NCBI RefSeq assembly: GCF_004369205.1
Contig: NZ_QFGA01000001.1
Span: 1,860,001-1,924,000, forward strand
Direction: 5' to 3'
Source of the DNA: Pelotomaculum schinkii
GTDB lineage: Bacteria > Bacillota > Desulfotomaculia > Desulfotomaculales > Pelotomaculaceae
DNA length: 64,000 nucleotides
The notes beneath the pieces are model-generated. The model did not search any database and was not told the DNA's origin. It saw nothing but the letters and a program-made list of their open reading frames with translations. The position numbers were made by a program, and so were the translations under genes. Positions 60,583-64,000 of this stretch are shown here, piece after piece; position 1 is the stretch's first letter, and the number at the start of each line of letters is the position of its first letter.

Positions 60583-61371
60583 TCACCTTAAAACAAGCGT
60601 GCCCGCCAGGGCGGCCAGGCATACCGCGACTGCGGCGTAGTCGGCGGGGCCGGTGTGAAGGCTCCTGATCCTGGTGCGGTTCACGCCGCCACGGTAGCAG
60701 CGGGCTTCCATGGCCGTCGCCAGGTCCTCGGCCCGCCGCAGCGCCCCTGCAAAAAGAGGGACAAGCAAAGGGAGCATGTTTCTGAGCCAGCCGGCCGGGC
60801 CTCCTGCCAGTCCCGCCCCGCGCGAACGCTGGGCCTTGACCAGTATATCAGCTTCCTGCATCAGGGTTGGAATAAAACCCAGGGCTATGGTCATCATCAT
60901 GGCCAACTCATGTGCCGGGACCCCCAGGCGAGTGAGCGGCGACAGCACGCTTTCCAACCCGGCGGTCAGGCTGACCGGCGAGGTAGTTTGAGTCAGCAGG
61001 GAGGCCAGAAAAATCAATAGGGCCAGGCGCAGGAACAACTGGCTGCCGGCCTCCAAACCTTCCCGGGATATTTTCAGTGGCCCCAGCGCAAGCAGGAGCT
61101 CTCCCGGAGTCAGCAGCAATTGCAGCAGGAAGGTGACGGTCAGGATCAGCCAGAGAGACCGCAACCCTCCTAAAATAAACCGGGGAGAAAAACCCGACAA
61201 AGCGACGGCCGCTATGGTAATCAGCGCTGCCGGAACGAATCCCGCCCAGCCGGAGGCGAGCAGAACAGCGACGGCAACAACCAGTACGCACGCCACCTTG
61301 GTCCTGGGATCAAGGCCGTGCAAAAGAGATTCACCCGGGATATATTGTCCCATAGTGAGTTTTAAAGACAT
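60583..61371 (-). CDS. ecfT: ECF transporter transmembrane component EcfT
   Basis: A 262-residue CbiQ/EcfT-family membrane protein with about five to six helices. YIPGESLLHGLDPRTKV at the start is the family opening. The coupling motifs are MQEADILVKAQRSRGAG (A-R-G type) near 175-190 and AEDLATAMEARCYRGG near 215. It links the ATPases EcfA1/A2 to exchangeable vitamin-binding S components. ATG at 61371; it follows ecfA2 in the canonical order. Confidence 0.95.
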   Translation of the reverse strand: MSLKLTMGQYIPGESLLHGLDPRTKVACVLVVAVAVLLASGWAGFVPAALITIAAVALSGFSPRFILGGLRSLWLILTVTFLLQLLLTPGELLLALGPLKISREGLEAGSQLFLRLALLIFLASLLTQTTSPVSLTAGLESVLSPLTRLGVPAHELAMMMTIALGFIPTLMQEADILVKAQRSRGAGLAGGPAGWLRNMLPLLVPLFAGALRRAEDLATAMEARCYRGGVNRTRIRSLHTGPADYAAVAVCLAALAGTLVLR

Positions 61372-61385
61372 AGCTACTCCTTAAG

Positions 61386-61449
61386 GGAAGCAGGGGGACG
61401 GTTCTTTTGCTTCCGAATTCGGAAGCAAAAGAACCGTCCCCCTGCTTCC
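61386..61449. repeat. GGGGACGG repeat, perfect 64-bp palindrome
   Basis: Two units meet at GCTTCCGAATTCGGAAGC with no loop. It fills nearly the whole gap between ecfA2 and ecfT, leaving only a few bases beside each gene. Confidence 0.96.
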
Positions 61450-61453
61450 TTGT

Positions 61454-62407
61454 TTAGGTTGATGCTGCGCCTGACAGTAGTTTTGCGATTTCTTCTTCGG
61501 CTTCGGTGTTGGACAGGATACCGGTCCGGACCGGATTGCCGGCGGCTCGCAACCGGTCCATGATCGCGGTGGGGACGGGAACGTCAAGTCCCATCCCGCG
61601 CAATTCTTCGGCCCTGCTGAAAATTTCACGGGGTGCACCGATCATGGCCAGGCGGCCCCGGTTCAGGACGGCCACCCGCTCTGCCAGGAGCCCCACCTCT
61701 TCCATGCTGTGGGTTATAAAAATGATGGTAACCCCCCACTCGCGGCGCACATTTTCCAAACGGTCCAAGAGCTGCCGCTTGCCCTGCGGGTCCAGGCCTG
61801 CGGTGGGCTCATCCAGGGCCAGCACTTCCGGGCGCAGAGCAAGTACGCCTGCAATGGCTGCTCTTCTTTTCATGCCGCCGCTGAGACGGTAGGGGGAGAG
61901 CTGCCCAACCTGAACGGGATCCAGGCCGGCTAACCGTAAGGCGTCCTCGACCCGTTCTTTCACTTCATCCCTGCTCAGGCCCATATTTCTGGGCCCGAAG
62001 GCCACATCATCAAAAACCGTCTCCTCAAAAAATTGCTGTTCCGGCCGTTGGAAGACCAATCCTACTTTGCGCCAGAGCGTACGCCCCGCCTGCTTATCCG
62101 AAACATCCCGGCCGCACACCGTTACCTTGCCGCGCGTGGGTTTGAGCAGGCCGTTGAAATGCTGGACGAGTGTGGACTTGCCGGAGCCGGTGGCGCCTAC
62201 CACCGCAAGGAATTCGCCTTTGGCTATCTCAAGGGATACATTATCAAGAGAGGTTACCTGAAATGGCGTCCCCGGCGCGTAGACGTGGGTGAGGTTTTCA
62301 ACCTTGATGACAGGAGGAAGCAGGGGGACGGTTCTTTTGCTTCCTTTCGGGAAGCAAAAGAACCGTCCCCCTGCTTCCTCGTATCCATTTTGTTTATCCT
62401 TTGACAT
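61454..62407 (-). CDS. ecfA2: ECF transporter ATPase EcfA2 with a repeat inserted in frame
   Basis: 317 residues from ATG 62407 (GGAAG seven bases upstream). Walker A is VVGATGSGKSTLVQHFNG, the Q-loop FQRPEQQFFEETVFDDVAFG, signature LSGGMKRRAAIAG, Walker B VLALDEPTAGLD, and the switch His in FITHSMEEV. The ATPase proper starts at VIKVENLTHVYAPG; the nine to ten residues MSKDKQNGYE come first, and between them about 21 residues (EAGGRFFCFPKGSKRTVPLL) are encoded by a GGGGACGG palindrome (62315-62379). The insertion keeps the frame, so the protein should carry an extra N-terminal loop. If instead translation starts after the repeat, no start codon is evident. Confidence 0.9.
   Translation of the reverse strand: MSKDKQNGYEEAGGRFFCFPKGSKRTVPLLPPVIKVENLTHVYAPGTPFQVTSLDNVSLEIAKGEFLAVVGATGSGKSTLVQHFNGLLKPTRGKVTVCGRDVSDKQAGRTLWRKVGLVFQRPEQQFFEETVFDDVAFGPRNMGLSRDEVKERVEDALRLAGLDPVQVGQLSPYRLSGGMKRRAAIAGVLALRPEVLALDEPTAGLDPQGKRQLLDRLENVRREWGVTIIFITHSMEEVGLLAERVAVLNRGRLAMIGAPREIFSRAEELRGMGLDVPVPTAIMDRLRAAGNPVRTGILSNTEAEEEIAKLLSGAAST
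62315..62379. repeat. GGGGACGG repeat, inverted pair inside ecfA2
   Basis: 30-bp arms around TTTCG. It lies within the 5' coding part of ecfA2 and is translated if the start at 62407 is right. The only copy of the nine that lies in a coding region. Confidence 0.95.
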
Positions 62408-62510
62408 GAGACCACTTCCATAAATTAGTTGGACATAGGCTGATTGCATTCCTCCGGGACCTTGTGCGAATGAATTGGCGCCTGAATTTTAGAAAAGGTT
62501 GAAGGCGTCG

Positions 62511-62602
62511 GTAGCAACAAGAACCGCCCCCATGCTTCCTCCCCGTGCATCCTCTGCTTCTTTGTGATCTTTTGGAAGCAAAAGAACCGTCCCTCTGCTT
62601 CC
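62511..62602. repeat. Two GGGGACGG repeats, one degenerate
   Basis: 62511-62539 reads GTAGCAACAAGAACCGCC and CCCATGCTTCC with several changes; 62574-62602 is close to consensus (GTCCCTCTGCTTCC end). A degenerate TGTGCGAATGAATTGGCGCC palindrome (62463-62482) lies beside them. Confidence 0.88.
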
Positions 62603-62611
62603 CTATTCATG

Positions 62612-62824
62612 TCACTTGGGATCATGCGAATAATCTGTCACACTGGCCAGCTCACCAGCGTCAAGCTCTACAGTTTTCAAAATATACTTAAACTTATCGG
62701 ATTCATCCTTCCTCCTGGGACTGACCACCTTGTCGTGGTAGGTAAACCCCACCTTTCCTCCCTCTTTATAGTCAAGTGCAAGTCCATAAAGGTACACTGT
62801 CCCATTTCTGAGTGTAACTTTCAT
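62612..62824 (-). CDS. Small uncharacterised protein between the ECF ATPase genes
   Basis: A 70-residue protein starting MKVTLRNGTVYLYGLALD, with GKVGFTYHDKVVSPRRKDES and a C-terminal VELDAGELASVTDY. The ATG has GGAGGTGAACTC upstream, a strong ribosome site, so it is probably a real gene. No signal peptide or transmembrane helix; predicted small beta-rich fold. I do not recognise the family. ecfA1 and ecfA2 are normally adjacent, so this gene is an insertion in the operon. Confidence 0.7.
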   Translation of the reverse strand: MKVTLRNGTVYLYGLALDYKEGGKVGFTYHDKVVSPRRKDESDKFKYILKTVELDAGELASVTDYSHDPK

Positions 62825-63001
62825 GAGTTCACCTCCATTCCTTCTCGGCCTGAATCGAGGATTTTAGCAGAAAGTATCACGTCCATTCGCACCCACATTG
62901 TTGGCCGTGTGACGCAAGTGTAAGGAAGGTGTATGTATTCCCCGGGTCGGGCGCCAATGAATTCTGCCAAGTTTCATAAAACGGCAGTGTTATGTGGTTT
63001 C

Positions 63002-63937
63002 TCACGTCTCACGTCCCACGACCGCTTTTACCAGGTCGTCGGGGGTCAGGATTGGTTGGGGTATTAAAAAGCCCCGCCTTTTCAGGCCGCGGGCAATTTG
63101 GGTGGGAGCGGGCAGTTCCAGTCCCAGCTCTTCCAATATTGTATCCTGGGAGAATACTTCGGCCGGCGTACCCGCGAGGACGGTCTTGCCGCCGGCAAGG
63201 ACCAGGACCCGGCCGGCCCGGGCGGCCTCTTCCATGAAGTGGGTTACCAGGACCACCGTGATCCCAAGGGAACGGTTAAGCCTCTCCAGGGTATCCAACA
63301 GTTCCCGGCGGCCGGCGGGGTCGAGCATGGCGGTGGGCTCGTCCAGGACCAGGCAGGTTGGCTGCATCGCCAGCACGCCGGCAATGGCCAGCCGCTGTTT
63401 TTGGCCGCCGGACAGAAGGTGGGGGGCATGCTGGCGGAACCGGGTAAGCCCGGTCTGTTCCAGCGCCTCCGTCACCCGGGCGCGTACTTCCGAAGGCTCC
63501 AACCCCAGGTTTTCCGTACCAAACGCAACGTCTTCCTCCACCAGTGAACTTACAATCTGGTTGTCCGGATTTTGAAAAACCATGCCCACCCTGCGGCGAA
63601 TTTCCCAGGTGTCCTCCGGACGGCTGGTATCCAGACCGTCTACCAGGACTTTGCCCGTCGAGGGCAGCAGCAGGGCGTTAAAATGCCTGGCCAGGGTGGA
63701 TTTGCCCGAGCCGTTCGGGCCGACCACGGCCAGGTATTCGCCTTTGTTGACGGTGAGGTCAACTCCGGACAGGGCACGGCACTCGCCGGGCTTGCCGCGG
63801 TTGTATATATGGGTGAGACCGGTTACCTCAATAAAGCAGCCGTGCGTCGAGGAAGCCGGGACATGAGAAACAGGATTGTTCCGTACGGAACCGTTGCCCT
63901 CTGTAACAATGCCTGTTACCGGCATCTTATCTCTCAC
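63002..63937 (-). CDS. ecfA1: ECF transporter ATPase EcfA1
   Basis: 311 residues from GTG 63937 (an ATG four codons later is equally possible). An unusual 35-residue N-terminal extension (NGSVRNNPVSHVPASSTHG) precedes the ABC domain. Walker A is VVGPNGSGKSTLARHFNA, Q-loop FQNPDNQIVSSLVEEDVAFG, signature LSGGQKQRLAIAG, Walker B LVLDEPTAMLD and the switch His in VTHFMEEAA. It pairs with EcfA2 to energise vitamin uptake through EcfT. It is the first gene of the block visible here; rplQ would be expected upstream. Confidence 0.94.
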   Translation of the reverse strand: MRDKMPVTGIVTEGNGSVRNNPVSHVPASSTHGCFIEVTGLTHIYNRGKPGECRALSGVDLTVNKGEYLAVVGPNGSGKSTLARHFNALLLPSTGKVLVDGLDTSRPEDTWEIRRRVGMVFQNPDNQIVSSLVEEDVAFGTENLGLEPSEVRARVTEALEQTGLTRFRQHAPHLLSGGQKQRLAIAGVLAMQPTCLVLDEPTAMLDPAGRRELLDTLERLNRSLGITVVLVTHFMEEAARAGRVLVLAGGKTVLAGTPAEVFSQDTILEELGLELPAPTQIARGLKRRGFLIPQPILTPDDLVKAVVGRET

Positions 63938-64000
63938 GTCTCACACCGTCCCTTTCATCACAGAAAAATATTTCTACTCTACTCTAAAAACAAGTGTTCG

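Noticed and set aside
59243-62602. GGGGACGG repeats as a CRISPR array
   Set aside because: Units are unevenly spaced, occur in both orientations and as facing pairs, and are separated by genes instead of uniform spacers.
1-64000. tRNA or rRNA genes
   Set aside because: No cloverleaf-like segments or rRNA signatures were noticed on either strand; a tRNAscan run would settle this.

Overview
The window looks like a chromosome segment of an endospore-forming, Gram-positive-type Firmicute, most likely a Pelotomaculum/Desulfotomaculum-like member of the Peptococcaceae. This is inferred from the block ecfA1-ecfA2-ecfT-truA-rplM-rpsI followed (after an interruption) by cwlD, from the sporulation amidase CwlD, the DUF1659/DUF2922/YvrJ small-gene trio, S-layer-homology domains, strong AGGAGG ribosome sites with many TTG/GTG starts, and a mixed GC content. 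Almost every gene is on the minus strand, so transcription runs from right to left.

Positions 1-41450 form one large exopolysaccharide/capsule locus. In transcription order it has a promoter and a structured leader, then wzz2-cpsD2-cpsB (chain-length adaptor, tyrosine kinase, PHP phosphatase), an IS605-type element with a broken tnpB, a second wzz1-cpsD1 pair, and a bacillosamine-type initiation set (PglF-like dehydratase, aminotransferase, phosphoglycosyl transferase, GNAT acetyltransferase). After these come the UDP-FucNAc genes capE-capF-capG, several GT4 glycosyltransferases, a Wzy-like polymerase, a Wzx flippase, the complete WbpA-B-D-E-I set for UDP-diacetamido-mannuronic acid, and UDP-glucose dehydrogenase plus a UDP-glucuronate epimerase. 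The predicted polymer is acidic and rich in amino sugars. The locus is scarred: a GT4 gene is split by an IS3-family element, a frameshifted IS110-family element lies beside wzx, and a decayed rmlB fills a gap. The ugd-epimerase pair is present twice as a >2-kb direct repeat; an AbiE toxin-antitoxin pair, a hicA remnant and two translationally coupled membrane proteins lie between the copies.

Positions 41450-44700 hold three tandem terminator-bearing units that look like small RNA genes, a lone HicB-type antitoxin on the plus strand, the trio DUF1659/DUF2922/YvrJ, and cwlD. Positions 44700-58200 are accessory: a subtilisin-like protease, an Amj-type membrane protein, a MntA-HepT toxin-antitoxin pair framed by terminator-promoter repeats, a 2226-residue secreted SLH-anchored adhesin, a GNAT acetyltransferase and a phage-tail-collar protein. 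Positions 58200-64000 are the conserved ribosomal/ECF-transporter block, heavily invaded by a 29-bp hairpin repeat, one copy of which lies inside the ecfA2 coding region.

At least three dispersed repeat families run through the intergenic regions from about 33 kb onward. Start codons were reassigned where a ribosome site decided the matter; two genes (wzz2 and yvrJ) seem to start with CTG. No tRNA, rRNA or CRISPR array was seen.
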